Source: an uncultured Eggerthellaceae bacterium (GTDB lineage Bacteria; Actinomycetota; Coriobacteriia; Coriobacteriales; Eggerthellaceae). From it: a stretch of DNA of 64,000 nt. The DNA is taken from assembly GCA_910589125.1 (NCBI GenBank), contig CAJURX010000009.1:32668-96667 (forward strand). The letters run 5' to 3'. Below are positions 8,981 through 18,434 of the stretch, in pieces. Both the position numbers and the translations under genes were made by a program. The notes below the pieces were generated by a model. The model was not told the DNA's origin, did not search any database, and saw only the letters and a program-made list of their open reading frames with translations. Each line of letters opens with the position of its first letter. The stretch's first letter is position 1.

Positions 8981-10342
8981 TTATCCATCGTCCTCATGAA
9001 AACCATAGAACATCTGTTCTAGGAGGATGATGTTCTCGATATGATCCGTGTGCGGGAACATATCGACGGGCTGCACGACCGCCACGCGATAGCCGCCTTC
9101 CACCAAGCGGGCGACATCGCGCGCCTGCGTTCGGGGGTCGCACGAGATGTAGACGATGCGGTCGGGGCGCAGCGCGCATGCCGCATCCAAGAACTCAGGC
9201 GAGGCCCCTGCGCGCGGGGGATCCATCATCAAGACCAGCTTGCCCGACCGGACCGCGAGCCGATCATCGCGCGCCATATCCTGCATGAAGCCCGTCGCAT
9301 CCGCGCAGACGAATTCCGCAGCCTCCACGCCATTATGGCGCGCATTCTGCCGGGCATCCGCAACGGCGCTCTCCACCGCCTCCACGCCGATGACGCGACC
9401 CGCTCCGCGCTTGGCCGCCACCAGCCCGATCGTGCCAGTGCCGCAATACGCGTCCACCACCACATCCTCAGGACCTGCCCCCGCCAATGCGATGGCCGCC
9501 TCATAGAGCACCTCGGCCTGCACGGCGTTCACCTGATAGAACGACCCCGAAGAGATGCGGAATCGCAACCCGCAGAGCTCGTCCAAGATGAAGCCGGGAC
9601 CGTAGAGGGTGCGCTCGCGCTCACCCAAGATGACGTTCGTCTGGCGCTCATTCACGCTCTGCACCACCGTGACCACCGATGGCACGCGTCGCACCAGCTC
9701 GCGGCAGAAGGACTTGGAGGACGGGAATGCGTCGCCATTCGTGACGATGGTCACGAGCACCTCGCCCGTGCGCCCTGCCCGCGCGACGACATGGCGGATG
9801 AAGCCTGTGTGTGCGTCTTCGTCATAGGGCGGGATGGACCACTTCTCCATGAGGTCGCGCACGGCGAGCGTCGCTGCCTTGGCCTCCACGTTCTCCAGCA
9901 CGCACCCCTCTGTCGGGATCACCTCATGCGTGCCCTTCGCATACATCCCCGTGAGGACCGTACCGCGTCGGCTCCCGCCACCCTTCTGGCCCTTGCACGG
10001 CACCTGCTCCCGGCGCCGCGCTGCGCCGCGGGCGCACCTCCGATCGCGCTCACGCACCTCCGCGCCCCTGCTTGCCTGCACGCCCCTGCGCGCAGGGGCA
10101 GCCACGTACGGCGCGACCACCTTGTTGCGGTAATGCGCGGGGTCCTCCATCCCCAGGATGGGGCGGATGGCATCTGCGCGCGCAGCATCCGGGAAGAGGT
10201 CCCCTATCGCACGCTGCTTGGCGATGAGCTGCTGCTCATAGGGGACATCGAGCGTCTGGCATGCCCCACAAGCGCCGAAGGCAGGGCATGCAGGGTGGCG
10301 CCCATGCGCACGTGCGCTCTCGTGTTCGACGTTCCTTCTCAT
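8981..10342 (-). CDS. rlmD: 23S rRNA (uracil-5-)-methyltransferase, RlmD/TrmA family
   Basis: A 453-residue TrmA/RumA-family enzyme that would methylate C5 of a uridine in 23S rRNA using SAM. An N-terminal iron-sulfur motif C-x5-C-x2-C (CPAFGACGAC) is present, with a later Cys in TEGCVLENV. The SAM site reads DAYCGTGTIGLVAA. MDPPRAGAS and the nucleophile motif YISCDPRTQ are near the end. No clear TRAM domain is seen before the Cys motif. Odd: after KVVAPY, where the family is usually compact, there is an Arg/Gly-rich, low-complexity insertion of about 50 residues. Whether this is RlmD or RlmCD type cannot be decided from sequence alone. The ATG at 10342 has no strong Shine-Dalgarno. Confidence 0.88.
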   Translation of the reverse strand: MRRNVEHESARAHGRHPACPAFGACGACQTLDVPYEQQLIAKQRAIGDLFPDAARADAIRPILGMEDPAHYRNKVVAPYVAAPARRGVQASRGAEVRERDRRCARGAARRREQVPCKGQKGGGSRRGTVLTGMYAKGTHEVIPTEGCVLENVEAKAATLAVRDLMEKWSIPPYDEDAHTGFIRHVVARAGRTGEVLVTIVTNGDAFPSSKSFCRELVRRVPSVVTVVQSVNERQTNVILGERERTLYGPGFILDELCGLRFRISSGSFYQVNAVQAEVLYEAAIALAGAGPEDVVVDAYCGTGTIGLVAAKRGAGRVIGVEAVESAVADARQNARHNGVEAAEFVCADATGFMQDMARDDRLAVRSGKLVLMMDPPRAGASPEFLDAACALRPDRIVYISCDPRTQARDVARLVEGGYRVAVVQPVDMFPHTDHIENIILLEQMFYGFHEDDG

Positions 10343-10397
10343 AGCGCCATTCTAGACGAGATGGGCGAACGGGATGGGAGCAGCTTGTCCGACCCGG

Positions 10398-10425
10398 TTG
10401 AAAGCGCAGACCATTCCGCTACACT
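10398..10425 (+). promoter_or_regulatory. Likely promoter of the MATE exporter
   Basis: TTGAAA (10398-10403), a 16-nt spacer and TACACT (10420-10425) lie about 50 nt ahead of the start at 10474, in the divergent gap with rlmD. The -35 matches 5 of 6 consensus bases and the -10 matches 4 of 6. Confidence 0.5.
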
Positions 10426-10473
10426 GGCCTGCTGGATATATGCGATGGCAACGGATCTGGCTTGGAGGCTCGC

Positions 10474-11829
10474 ATGACGCAGGACATGTCACGGCACTTC
10501 TCATGGGGCGCGCTCCTGCGCTTCACGGCACCGTCCATCGCCATGATGATCTTCACATCCATCTACGGGATCGTGGATGGGCTGTTCGTGTCCAACTTCG
10601 CGGGCAAGACGGCATTCGCTGCCGTGAACTTCGTGCTGCCCATCATCATGATCCCCTCAGCGGTGGGCTTCATGATCGGAACGGGCGGATCGGCCATCGT
10701 GGCGAAGACCCGTGGCGAAGGAGATGACGCATCCGCGAACCGCTACTTCACGATGCTGGTGTATTCCGGTGCCGTCATGGGCATCATCCTGGCCGTTGCG
10801 GGCGTGCTCACCGCAGAGCCCATCTGCGCGCTCTTGGGCGCGGAAGGGCAGATGCTCGCCGACTGCGGCGTCTACGGGCGGATCATCTACCTGACGCTGC
10901 CGTTCTTCGTCCTGCAATACATCTTCCAGAGCTTCTTCGTCGCAGCGGGCAAGCCGCAGGTGGGGTTCTACGTGGTGCTGCTCGCGGGATGCGCGAACAT
11001 CGTGCTGGATGCCCTCTTGGTGGGCATGCTCGGCTTGGGCCTCGTGGGAGCCGCCGTTGCCACCAACGTGAGCGAGATCTTGGGCGGAGGCATCCCGCTC
11101 ATCTACTTCGCGCGCAAGAACACGAGCTTCCTGCGCTTCGTGAAGGCGCCCTTCCAAGGAAGGATCTTGGGCCGCGCGTGCTTCAACGGCATGTCGGAGA
11201 TGGTCACGAACATCGCCATGTCATTCGTGAGCGTGCTCTACAACCTCCAGCTCATGCGCTACATCGGAGAGGATGGCGTAGCGGCCTATGGCGTCATCAT
11301 GTACGTGGTCATGGTGTTCGCAGCCATCTTCCTCGGGTACTCCATGGGATCGAGCCCGCTCATGAGCTTCCAGTACGGAGCGAAGAACCCCCGCGAGATG
11401 CAGAACCTCTTCCGGAAGAGCATCGCGTTCGTCGTCGTGGGCGGCATCCTCATGTTCGCGCTATCAGAGGTGTCCGCTGAGCTGATCGCTGATGTGTTCG
11501 TGAGCTACGATGCGGGGCTGCGTGCGATCACGGTGGAGAGCTTCCGGATCTACGCCATCGCATTCCTGTTCATCGGCTTCTCCGTATACGGCTCTGCCCT
11601 GTTCACATCGCTGGGCAACGGCACGGTCTCCGCCATCATCGCGCTTCTGCGCTCGCTCATCTTCGAGGCGGGCAGCGTCTTGCTGCTGCCCCTCGCATTG
11701 GGGATACAGGGCATCTGGATATCCATCAGCGTGGCTGAGCTGGCATCGCTCGTCGTGACGTTGGCATTCATCTTGGCGCTGGGCCGCCGCTACGGCTTCT
11801 TGAGGACGCGCGAGACGACGCCCCTCTGA
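10474..11829 (+). CDS. MATE family efflux transporter
   Basis: A 451-residue polytopic membrane protein beginning MTQDMSRHF. Twelve or so hydrophobic segments are visible. The typical MATE N-terminal stretch (FTAPSIAMMIFTSIYGIVDG) and the internal repeat near TNVSEILGGGIP support the family. MATE proteins export cationic drugs or metabolites in exchange for Na+ or H+; the substrate cannot be told. GGAGG at 10464-10468 lies 5 nt before the ATG at 10474, so a longer frame from a TTG at 10462 is less likely. It is divergent from rlmD and appears to be a single-gene unit. Confidence 0.9.
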   Translation: MTQDMSRHFSWGALLRFTAPSIAMMIFTSIYGIVDGLFVSNFAGKTAFAAVNFVLPIIMIPSAVGFMIGTGGSAIVAKTRGEGDDASANRYFTMLVYSGAVMGIILAVAGVLTAEPICALLGAEGQMLADCGVYGRIIYLTLPFFVLQYIFQSFFVAAGKPQVGFYVVLLAGCANIVLDALLVGMLGLGLVGAAVATNVSEILGGGIPLIYFARKNTSFLRFVKAPFQGRILGRACFNGMSEMVTNIAMSFVSVLYNLQLMRYIGEDGVAAYGVIMYVVMVFAAIFLGYSMGSSPLMSFQYGAKNPREMQNLFRKSIAFVVVGGILMFALSEVSAELIADVFVSYDAGLRAITVESFRIYAIAFLFIGFSVYGSALFTSLGNGTVSAIIALLRSLIFEAGSVLLLPLALGIQGIWISISVAELASLVVTLAFILALGRRYGFLRTRETTPL

Positions 11830-11892
11830 GCGCGGAAGCGCAAGACCGGGGGGCAATGCTGAGGATGCGCGAGCGAGAGAGATGCGAGCAGC

Positions 11893-13257
11893 CTAGTTCT
11901 TGAGGGAGTTCAGCGGAGCAGGCATGCGGCCACCCCTGTGCGCGAACACCGTGCCGGCATAGGGGTTCACCTCCATGACGGGCGCTTGCCCCAGAAGGCC
12001 GCCGAAGTCCAGCATGTCGCCCACCTTCTTCCCGATGGCCGGGATGATGCGCACCGCCGTGGTCTTGGAGTTGATCATGCCGATGGCGCATTCATCGGCG
12101 ATGATGCCGAAGATGGATTCGGGCGTGGTGTCACCTGGGATGGCGATCATGTCCAGCCCGACCGAGCATACGCAGGTCATGGCTTCCAGCTTGGAGAGGG
12201 TGAGCGCGCCCATCTCAGCTGCTCGGATCATGCCCGCGTCCTCGGAGACGGGGATGAAGGCACCGGAGAGGCCTCCGACCGAAGAGCTAGCCATGGTGCC
12301 ACCCTTCTTCACGGCATCGTTCAGCATGGCGAGCGCCGCTGTGGTCCCCGGACCGCCGCACACGCCCACGCCGATGGCCTCGAGGATCTCGGCGACAGAA
12401 TCATGCTCCGCAGGCGTTGGTGCCAGCGACAGGTCCAAGATGCCCTTCTGATATCCCAGGCGCGCTGCCGCCTCCCGCGCCATCAGCTCGCCTGCGCGCG
12501 TGATCTTGAATGCGGTGGACTTGATGGCCTCCGCGATGCTGGTGATGTCCGCATCATCGGGCATGTCAGCGAGCACCGCACGCACCACGCCCGGCCCCGA
12601 GACGCCCACGTTGATGACCTCGTCCGCCTCGCCGCTCCCGTGGAACGCGCCAGCCATGAAGGGGTTGTCCTCGACCGCATTGCAGAACACGACCAGCTTG
12701 CCCGCTCCGATGCAGTCGCGATCAGCGGTGGCCTTCGCCGTGTCCAGGATGATGTTCGCCATATCCCACACCGCGTCCATGTTGATCCCGGCACGCGTGG
12801 ATCCCACATTGACCGAGGAGCAGACGCACGCCGTCTGAGCGAGCGCACCAGGGATGGAGCGGATGAGCTTCATGTCGCCCCGCGAGGCGCCCTTCTGCAC
12901 GAGCGCCGTGAAGCCGCCGACGAAATCAACGCCCACCTCAGCTGCAGCCTTGTCCATGGCCAGCGCCACCGGCGTCAGGTCCTCCGCCGTCACCGCCGCG
13001 CAGATCTCAGCGATGGGCGTGACGGAGATGCGCTTGTTCACGATGGGGATGCCGAACTCGCGCTCCAGCTGATCGGCCACCGGCACCAGGTCCTCTGCGG
13101 CCTTCGCCATGCGGTCATAGACCTTGCTCGCTACCCGATCGATATCCGTATCCACGCATCCGCGCAGATTGAGCCCCAGCGTGATGGTGCGGATATCCAG
13201 GTGCTGCTGGGACACCATCGCAAGCGTCTCAGCGATCTCAGCAGGCGTCAGCTGCAT
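11893..13257 (-). CDS. PFL family protein (DUF711/UPF0210)
   Basis: A 454-residue protein of the conserved PFL/DUF711 family. Members resemble glycyl-radical enzymes in fold; the biochemical function is not established. Family features visible are LGLNLRGC near the N-terminus, NVGSTRAGINMDAV in the middle, and the Gly-rich GLSGAFIPVSEDAGM. I chose the ATG at 13257 because AAGGAG sits 7 nt upstream. The open frame extends 38 codons further to 13371, but it would overlap the divergent MBL gene. The ACT-domain protein (UPF0237) that often precedes this family is not next to it here. Confidence 0.88.
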   Translation of the reverse strand: MQLTPAEIAETLAMVSQQHLDIRTITLGLNLRGCVDTDIDRVASKVYDRMAKAAEDLVPVADQLEREFGIPIVNKRISVTPIAEICAAVTAEDLTPVALAMDKAAAEVGVDFVGGFTALVQKGASRGDMKLIRSIPGALAQTACVCSSVNVGSTRAGINMDAVWDMANIILDTAKATADRDCIGAGKLVVFCNAVEDNPFMAGAFHGSGEADEVINVGVSGPGVVRAVLADMPDDADITSIAEAIKSTAFKITRAGELMAREAAARLGYQKGILDLSLAPTPAEHDSVAEILEAIGVGVCGGPGTTAALAMLNDAVKKGGTMASSSVGGLSGAFIPVSEDAGMIRAAEMGALTLSKLEAMTCVCSVGLDMIAIPGDTTPESIFGIIADECAIGMINSKTTAVRIIPAIGKKVGDMLDFGGLLGQAPVMEVNPYAGTVFAHRGGRMPAPLNSLKN

Positions 13258-13312
13258 GGCATGCTCCTTGTGGGTTCGGCTCGTTATCGAAGATGCAGGC
13301 AAGCATAGCAAA

Positions 13313-13318
13313 TATAAT
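13313..13318. promoter_or_regulatory. AT-rich divergent promoter region with TATAAT
   Basis: A perfect TATAAT (plus strand) lies 38 nt before the MBL hydrolase start, in the 99-nt gap between it and the divergent PFL gene. On the other strand the same patch reads TATATT. No good -35 element is obvious in either direction. Confidence 0.4.
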
Positions 13319-13356
13319 GAGTACGACCATTCAGAACTCTGTGGCGGGAGGGACGC

Positions 13357-14169
13357 ATGCTGGAACTGCACGTGCTCGCAAGCGGATCCAAGGGCAACGC
13401 TGCGATCGTGAAGGATGCCGAGAGCGGTGCGGGCTTCCTGATCGATTGCGGGATCTGCAAGCGCGACCTCCTGCGCGGATCAGAATCGGTGGGATTCGAC
13501 CTTGCGAAGCTGACGGACATCCTCATCACGCATGACCACTTCGACCACACGAGGGGCCTTGGCGTATGCGCACGGGCGCTCGCGAAGATGGGGTGCCAGG
13601 TGCGGATCCGCACCAGCCATGCAGTGCGCCGGGCCAGTGCGCCGCTCGAAGAGGCACTGGCGTCGGAGGGCATCACATTCGAGCCGTTCAAGGGAGGGGA
13701 TGCGCTCTCCATCTGCGGGATGCAAGTGCACGTCTTCCCCACTTCCCATGATGCAGCGGAGTCGTTCGGGTTCCGCATCGAAGGCACCGAGGATTCGATC
13801 GGGTACATGACGGATACCGGGCACGTGACCGGAGAGGCGCATGAGGCGCTGCAATACGTGCGCCTCTTGGCGCTCGAGGCGAACCATGACCTGCGCATGC
13901 TGCGGGAGGGACCCTATCCCTATCCGATCAAGCACCGCATCGCCTCGGATGCGGGACACCTCTCCAACGCGCAATCCGCCGCTGAGCTGGAAGCGCTCCT
14001 CTCAGGCTTGGGCGCGGGGATGCTGGAGAGCGTAGTGGCCATGCACGTATCGCAAGAGAACAACCTCTACTCGAAGGCGCAGACGTCCTTCGAGGACATG
14101 CTCGCCCGCTACGAGCACCCCGCCACCGCCCTGGTGGCAAAGCAGAGCACGCCCCTCAGCGTCACGTGA
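13357..14169 (+). CDS. MBL-fold metallohydrolase, YycJ/WalJ-like
   Basis: A 270-residue metallo-beta-lactamase-fold protein. The zinc-binding motif THDHFDH (His59, Asp60, His61, Asp63, His64) is intact, with further His residues at PTSHDAAES and TGHVTGEAH, and EANHD later. The start LELHVLASGSKGNA is typical of YycJ/WalJ proteins, which are phosphodiesterase or exonuclease-like enzymes linked to the WalRK system and to DNA repair in Firmicutes. No WalRK genes are near. GGGAGG lies 5 nt before the ATG. It converges on the uracil permease gene; a GCGC-GAAA-GCGC mini-hairpin lies between the stops. Confidence 0.88.
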   Translation: MLELHVLASGSKGNAAIVKDAESGAGFLIDCGICKRDLLRGSESVGFDLAKLTDILITHDHFDHTRGLGVCARALAKMGCQVRIRTSHAVRRASAPLEEALASEGITFEPFKGGDALSICGMQVHVFPTSHDAAESFGFRIEGTEDSIGYMTDTGHVTGEAHEALQYVRLLALEANHDLRMLREGPYPYPIKHRIASDAGHLSNAQSAAELEALLSGLGAGMLESVVAMHVSQENNLYSKAQTSFEDMLARYEHPATALVAKQSTPLSVT

Positions 14170-14190
14170 CGAAGGAGCGCGAAAGCGCGA

Positions 14191-15630
14191 TCAGTCGATC
14201 GGCAGGTCCTCCACCTCCGCTTCGAGCGGGAGGGGTGGGTCTCCCGGGCCTTCGGACTTCGGGGCGGCTTCGCCCCAGGAGCTCTCATAGCCGGGGAGGA
14301 TGATGTTCAGCACGATGCCCGCGATCGAGCCGATGGCAAGCCCCGAGAGCGAGACGTCCACGCCGCCCACGGGGATGACGATGGCGCCAGCTGCGCTGTA
14401 CGCGATGCCGAGCGAGAGCACCAAGATCAGCGCCGTTATCAGGATGTTGCGGCTCGCCATGAAGTCAACGTGGTTCTCCACGAGGTTCCGGATGCCCACG
14501 CTCGAGATCATGCCGTAGAGCACGAGCGACACCCCGCCGATGACGCATGCCGGCATGACGGCGATGACCGCCGCGAACTTCGGGCAGAACGAGAACACGA
14601 TGGCGAAGAGGGCCGCGATGCGCACCACCCGCGGATCCAGCACGCGCGTGAGCGCAAGGACGCCCGTGTTCTCGCCATACGTGGTGTTGGCGGGAGCTCC
14701 GAACAGGGACGCCAGCATGGTGGCGAAGCCATCTCCGAGGAGCGTGCGATGCAATCCCGGATCAGCAAGGTAGTTGCGGTTGCACGTAGAGCTGATAGCG
14801 GACATGTCGCCGATGTGCTCGATCATGGTGGCGAACGCGAGCGGCATGATGGTGATGATGGCCGTGATGGCAAGGCCCGCATCGAATCCAGGGCCCGCGA
14901 GCGCGAACACCGTGTTCGGCCAGAGGACGGGAAGGCCGATCCATGCCGCTTCTGCCACCGGCGCGAAATCCACGATGCCCACAGCCGCAGCGACCGCGTA
15001 TGACCCGATGACGCCGAGCAGGATGGGGATGATGCGGATCATGCCACGACCCCAGATGTTCGCCACGATGATGATGGCGATGGCGACGATGGCGATGGGC
15101 CAATTCGTCTCGCAGTTGGCGATCGCCGAGCTTGCCAGGATGAGGCCGATGCAGATGACGATGGGGCCTGTCACCACGGGCGGGAAGAAGCGCATGACGC
15201 GCTCCGTTCCGAAGATGCGGAACAGCGCCGAGAGCACAAGGTACAGCAGCCCCGAGCACGCAACGCCCAAGCACGCATAGGGCAGAAGCTCTGGCTCCCC
15301 TGCCGGCGCGATGGCGACGTAGCCCGCGATGAACGCGAACGAGGAGCCAAGGAATGCGGGCACCTTGCCCTTCGTGATGAGGTGGAACAGGAGCGTGCCC
15401 ACCCCCGCGAACAGCAATGTAGCTGATACCGACAGCCCCGTGAGCGTGGGCACCAGGATGGTCGCGCCGAACATGGCGAACATGTGCTGCAATCCGAACA
15501 GGGCCATCTTCGGTGCACCGAGCGTGCGAGCGTCGTATATCGCACCCTTCGCATCCTGCGCGCCCATGGTCGGGGTGCTCGTGGACGGATCGGACGTGCG
15601 TGCGTTGTGCTCATCGGGTGCTGACGCCAT
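14191..15630 (-). CDS. uraA: Uracil/xanthine permease, NCS2 family (UraA-like)
   Basis: A 479-residue nucleobase transporter with about 14 hydrophobic segments. Family signatures are GLQHMFAMFGATILVP at the N-terminus, FLGSSFAFI, and the conserved Glu/Gly-rich GAPANTTYGENTGV. It would import uracil or a related base by proton symport. The ATG at 15630 is preceded by GAGGAG at 4-nt spacing, so the longer frame from 15642 is disfavoured. It lies 107 nt downstream of ftsW on the same strand. TAGTAT about 50 nt upstream could be its own -10, so it need not belong to the dcw unit. Confidence 0.9.
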   Translation of the reverse strand: MASAPDEHNARTSDPSTSTPTMGAQDAKGAIYDARTLGAPKMALFGLQHMFAMFGATILVPTLTGLSVSATLLFAGVGTLLFHLITKGKVPAFLGSSFAFIAGYVAIAPAGEPELLPYACLGVACSGLLYLVLSALFRIFGTERVMRFFPPVVTGPIVICIGLILASSAIANCETNWPIAIVAIAIIIVANIWGRGMIRIIPILLGVIGSYAVAAAVGIVDFAPVAEAAWIGLPVLWPNTVFALAGPGFDAGLAITAIITIMPLAFATMIEHIGDMSAISSTCNRNYLADPGLHRTLLGDGFATMLASLFGAPANTTYGENTGVLALTRVLDPRVVRIAALFAIVFSFCPKFAAVIAVMPACVIGGVSLVLYGMISSVGIRNLVENHVDFMASRNILITALILVLSLGIAYSAAGAIVIPVGGVDVSLSGLAIGSIAGIVLNIILPGYESSWGEAAPKSEGPGDPPLPLEAEVEDLPID

Positions 15631-15702
15631 GATGCTCCTCATGTCAGTGTGGTCTGGATGGCCGTACGGCAGCGCGGCGCAACGATACTACCATGATGCG
15701 CG

Positions 15703-15719
15703 ACGGGGAAGGCTCCCGT
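15703..15719 (-). terminator. Weak hairpin after ftsW
   Basis: ACGGG and CCCGT arms flank a 7-nt loop, 19 nt past the ftsW stop. There is no T-run on the minus strand, so termination here is uncertain. Confidence 0.3.
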
Positions 15720-15737
15720 GTCGCACGCGTGCACAGC

Positions 15738-16919
15738 TCAGCGGTTGCGGATGACGCGCAGGTCGTCACGCGCCCGGTCGAAGGCGGGATCGGGGGCAGA
15801 GGCATGCTGCACCGAGAGGATGAGCCCCACGATCAGAAGCGACGAGATGACCGATGTGCCCCCCGAGGAGATGAACGGCAGCGGCTTGCCCGTGGTGGGG
15901 AACACGCCGATGGCGCACCCGATGTTCAGGAACGCCTGGAACACGAGCATGATGGCGCACCCACCTGCGATCATGGCACCCAGGTTGTCGAGCGCACCTT
16001 GCGATATGCGCAAGGAGGCGAACAGGAACAGGAGGAAGAGCCCTATGACGAAGAGCGCTCCCACGAGCCCCATCTCCTCCCCGAGCACCGCGAAGATGAA
16101 GTCGCTGTCAGACGCGAAGAGGTACTGGTACTTCTCGTGCGAGTTCCCGATGCCGACGCCGAACAGGCCACCTTCGGCAAGCGCGAAGTACGACCGGATG
16201 ATGTTGTAGCCCGAGCCCAGACCACCTTCGCCATCATTCCACGGGTCGAGGTACACGAAGCGATTGGAGCGATAGCCCGATCCCAGCGTGCCGCCGATGA
16301 CCGCCAGCAAGCCGACCGCCACGATCGCCACGAGCGACCATGCGGGGAATCCGCCGATCCAGAGCACGGCGAAGATGCCCACGGCGCAGATGAGCGTGGT
16401 GCCCATGTCGGACTGCGTCACGTACATGAATGCGAGCGGCACCGCGATCAGGAACAAGAGCTCGATGAACGCCATGCGGAAGTCGATCTCGCCGATCCGG
16501 AAGCGGTGCGCGATGCGGATGGTCATGAGGATGAGCGCGACCTTGATGAACTCGGAGGGCTGCATGCCCACCGGTCCGATGTAGAGCCAGCGCTTCGCGC
16601 CGTTGACCTCGGTGCCCACGAAGAAGGTGAGCACGAGTAGCACCATGCAGAATCCCCAGAACATCCATGTCAGCTGGCCGGCCCATGCATGATACGGGAT
16701 CAGCTGCCAGATCACGATGGCTGCCACCGTGCCGATGGCGACATAGACCGCCTGGCCGAGCACATCGCGGTACGGGTTCTTGGCCGCTGCGGAGAGGTCC
16801 GCTGATGTGGCTGAGAACACCATGACCAGCCCGATCACCACGAGCGCGAACACCGCAGCGATGAGGAGGATGGAGGCCACCTTGCTCTCGGTGATGGGTT
16901 TGGGCTGGCGCCGTGCCAT
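15738..16919 (-). CDS. ftsW: Septal peptidoglycan polymerase FtsW (SEDS family)
   Basis: A 393-residue SEDS-family glycosyltransferase with about ten membrane segments. Conserved elements include TEVNGAKRWL, PSEFIKVALIL, QSDMGTTLI and the C-terminal LPFISSGGTS. It polymerises lipid II at the division septum together with a class B PBP, here probably FtsI at 22616-24376. It starts 12 nt after the murD stop, and a GGGAAGGGTAGGG stretch at the end of murD can serve as ribosome site. It is the last gene of the dcw block in this window; murG, which usually follows, is absent. The position after murD favours FtsW over RodA. Confidence 0.9.
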   Translation of the reverse strand: MARRQPKPITESKVASILLIAAVFALVVIGLVMVFSATSADLSAAAKNPYRDVLGQAVYVAIGTVAAIVIWQLIPYHAWAGQLTWMFWGFCMVLLVLTFFVGTEVNGAKRWLYIGPVGMQPSEFIKVALILMTIRIAHRFRIGEIDFRMAFIELLFLIAVPLAFMYVTQSDMGTTLICAVGIFAVLWIGGFPAWSLVAIVAVGLLAVIGGTLGSGYRSNRFVYLDPWNDGEGGLGSGYNIIRSYFALAEGGLFGVGIGNSHEKYQYLFASDSDFIFAVLGEEMGLVGALFVIGLFLLFLFASLRISQGALDNLGAMIAGGCAIMLVFQAFLNIGCAIGVFPTTGKPLPFISSGGTSVISSLLIVGLILSVQHASAPDPAFDRARDDLRVIRNR

Positions 16920-16931
16920 GGGAAGCGCGCC

Positions 16932-18434
16932 CTACCCTTCCCTGCGAGCGAGGCGTGCCACCAGGTCCTTGAAGCGCTGGCCACGCTCCTCGAAGCAGGA
17001 GAACTCGTCGAAGGACGCGCATGCGGGCGAGAGCAGCACCACGCCTGCGGGCTCAGCTGCATGAGCAGCCGCCTCGAACGCCTCGTCGAACGTGCCACGA
17101 CGGATCACCTCAGGCGAAGCGGCATCACCGAACGCCTCAGCGAAGCGATCTGCCGCCTCGCCGTACACGACGACAGTCTGGGCATGCTCGCGACATGCCG
17201 CCACGAGCGCGTCAAGAGGTCCCATCTTGTCGCGACCGCCCAACATGACCACGAGCGATCGTCCGGGAAACGATGCGAGCGCCACCAGCGTGGCATCCAC
17301 GTTCGTAGCCTTGGAATCGTTGTAGAACTCAACGCCGCCCACGCTGCCCACCGGCTCTATCCGGTGCTCGAGCGGCTGGAAGCTGGCAAGGGCACGCGTC
17401 ACGTCGCCCCCGTCTGCTCCGAGCGCGATGGCGGCAGATGCAGCAGCGAGCGCATTCACCACATTGTGAGCGCCCTTGATCTTGAGCGCATCAGCCGGGA
17501 TCAGGACGTATTCACCCTCCAGATAGGCGACGTGCAGATGCCCTGCCCCATCCAGGAAGGCAGCATTGCGCGAACCGCACGCCTCGCGCATGTCCACGCC
17601 GATGCCCGCCTTGGCTCCGATGGGGATATAGGTGACCGCTTCTGACGTGGGCAGCGCACGCAAGCGCCGCACCTCTTGGCGCGTGACATCGTTGGTCGCA
17701 TCCAGCACCGCCACGCCGCCAGCGCGCTCGATGTTCGCGAGCATCTTGCGCTTGGCATCCGCATACGCCTCAAAGCTCCCATGCCATGCAAGGTGATCGG
17801 GCGTTATCCCCAAGAGCACCCCTACATCAGGCGTGAGGTCGCGCATGGATGCCAGTTGATAGGACGAGACCTCTGCCACGTATGCGCGCGCACGCCCGCA
17901 CCGGCACTCCTCCTCGGTGCCGAAGAGGTCATCCGAGACCACATGGATGCACGCCTCCCCGATGTTCCCGCACGCCTTCGCTGCGAAGCCCGATGCATCC
18001 AAGAGGTGCGCCAGGAGCGCTGTGGTGGTGGTCTTGCCGTTCGTGCCCGTGATGCACACCCATCGCGCATCCACGCTGCTCTCGCGCCACGCCAGCTCCA
18101 CTTCGCTGATCAGCTCCGCGCTCGCAGCACGCGCCTCTTGGTAGAAGGCGGATGTCTCAGGGATGCCCGGGCTCGCGACGCAGAGGTCGAAGCTGCCCGT
18201 CACATGCTCTCCGAACACGACATGCGCACCTGCCTCCGTGAGCGCCTGCGCATCAGGAGAGCTCTCGTCAGCTCGTCCGGCGAACACCGACAGGGAAGCT
18301 ACGCGCCCCGCTGGCTGCTTGAGGAGATAGTCGGCAACGGCTCGGCCCGATACGCCCAAGCCCAGCACGCAGACATCCCCCAGACGCTCCGGCGCATGCC
18401 GCCTGCCCTCTATCAGGGCCGCATCTGCCATCAT
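16932..18434 (-). CDS. murD: UDP-N-acetylmuramoyl-L-alanine--D-glutamate ligase
   Basis: A 500-residue Mur ligase. The N-terminal Rossmann-type domain starts with CVLGLGVSGRAVADYLL. The ATP site is GTNGKTTTTALL. Later motifs are EVSSYQL, ITPDHLAWH, GAHNVVNALAA and NDSKATNVDAT, the last typical of MurD. It adds D-Glu to UDP-MurNAc-L-Ala in the cytoplasm. The frame stays open 217 codons upstream of 18434, but that stretch is out of register with mraY, which is the real gene there. The ATG at 18434 overlaps the mraY stop by 4 nt (ATGA), which implies translational coupling; a second ATG lies at 18431. Confidence 0.93.
   Translation of the reverse strand: MMADAALIEGRRHAPERLGDVCVLGLGVSGRAVADYLLKQPAGRVASLSVFAGRADESSPDAQALTEAGAHVVFGEHVTGSFDLCVASPGIPETSAFYQEARAASAELISEVELAWRESSVDARWVCITGTNGKTTTTALLAHLLDASGFAAKACGNIGEACIHVVSDDLFGTEEECRCGRARAYVAEVSSYQLASMRDLTPDVGVLLGITPDHLAWHGSFEAYADAKRKMLANIERAGGVAVLDATNDVTRQEVRRLRALPTSEAVTYIPIGAKAGIGVDMREACGSRNAAFLDGAGHLHVAYLEGEYVLIPADALKIKGAHNVVNALAAASAAIALGADGGDVTRALASFQPLEHRIEPVGSVGGVEFYNDSKATNVDATLVALASFPGRSLVVMLGGRDKMGPLDALVAACREHAQTVVVYGEAADRFAEAFGDAASPEVIRRGTFDEAFEAAAHAAEPAGVVLLSPACASFDEFSCFEERGQRFKDLVARLARREG

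Noticed and set aside
9041..10477. A 478-codon plus-strand frame opposite rlmD
   Set aside because: Composition and lack of motifs show it is a shadow of the methyltransferase gene.
15722..15731. Palindrome GCACGCGTGC between ftsW and the uracil permease gene
   Set aside because: Such short GC palindromes are expected often at this base composition; nothing else supports a function.
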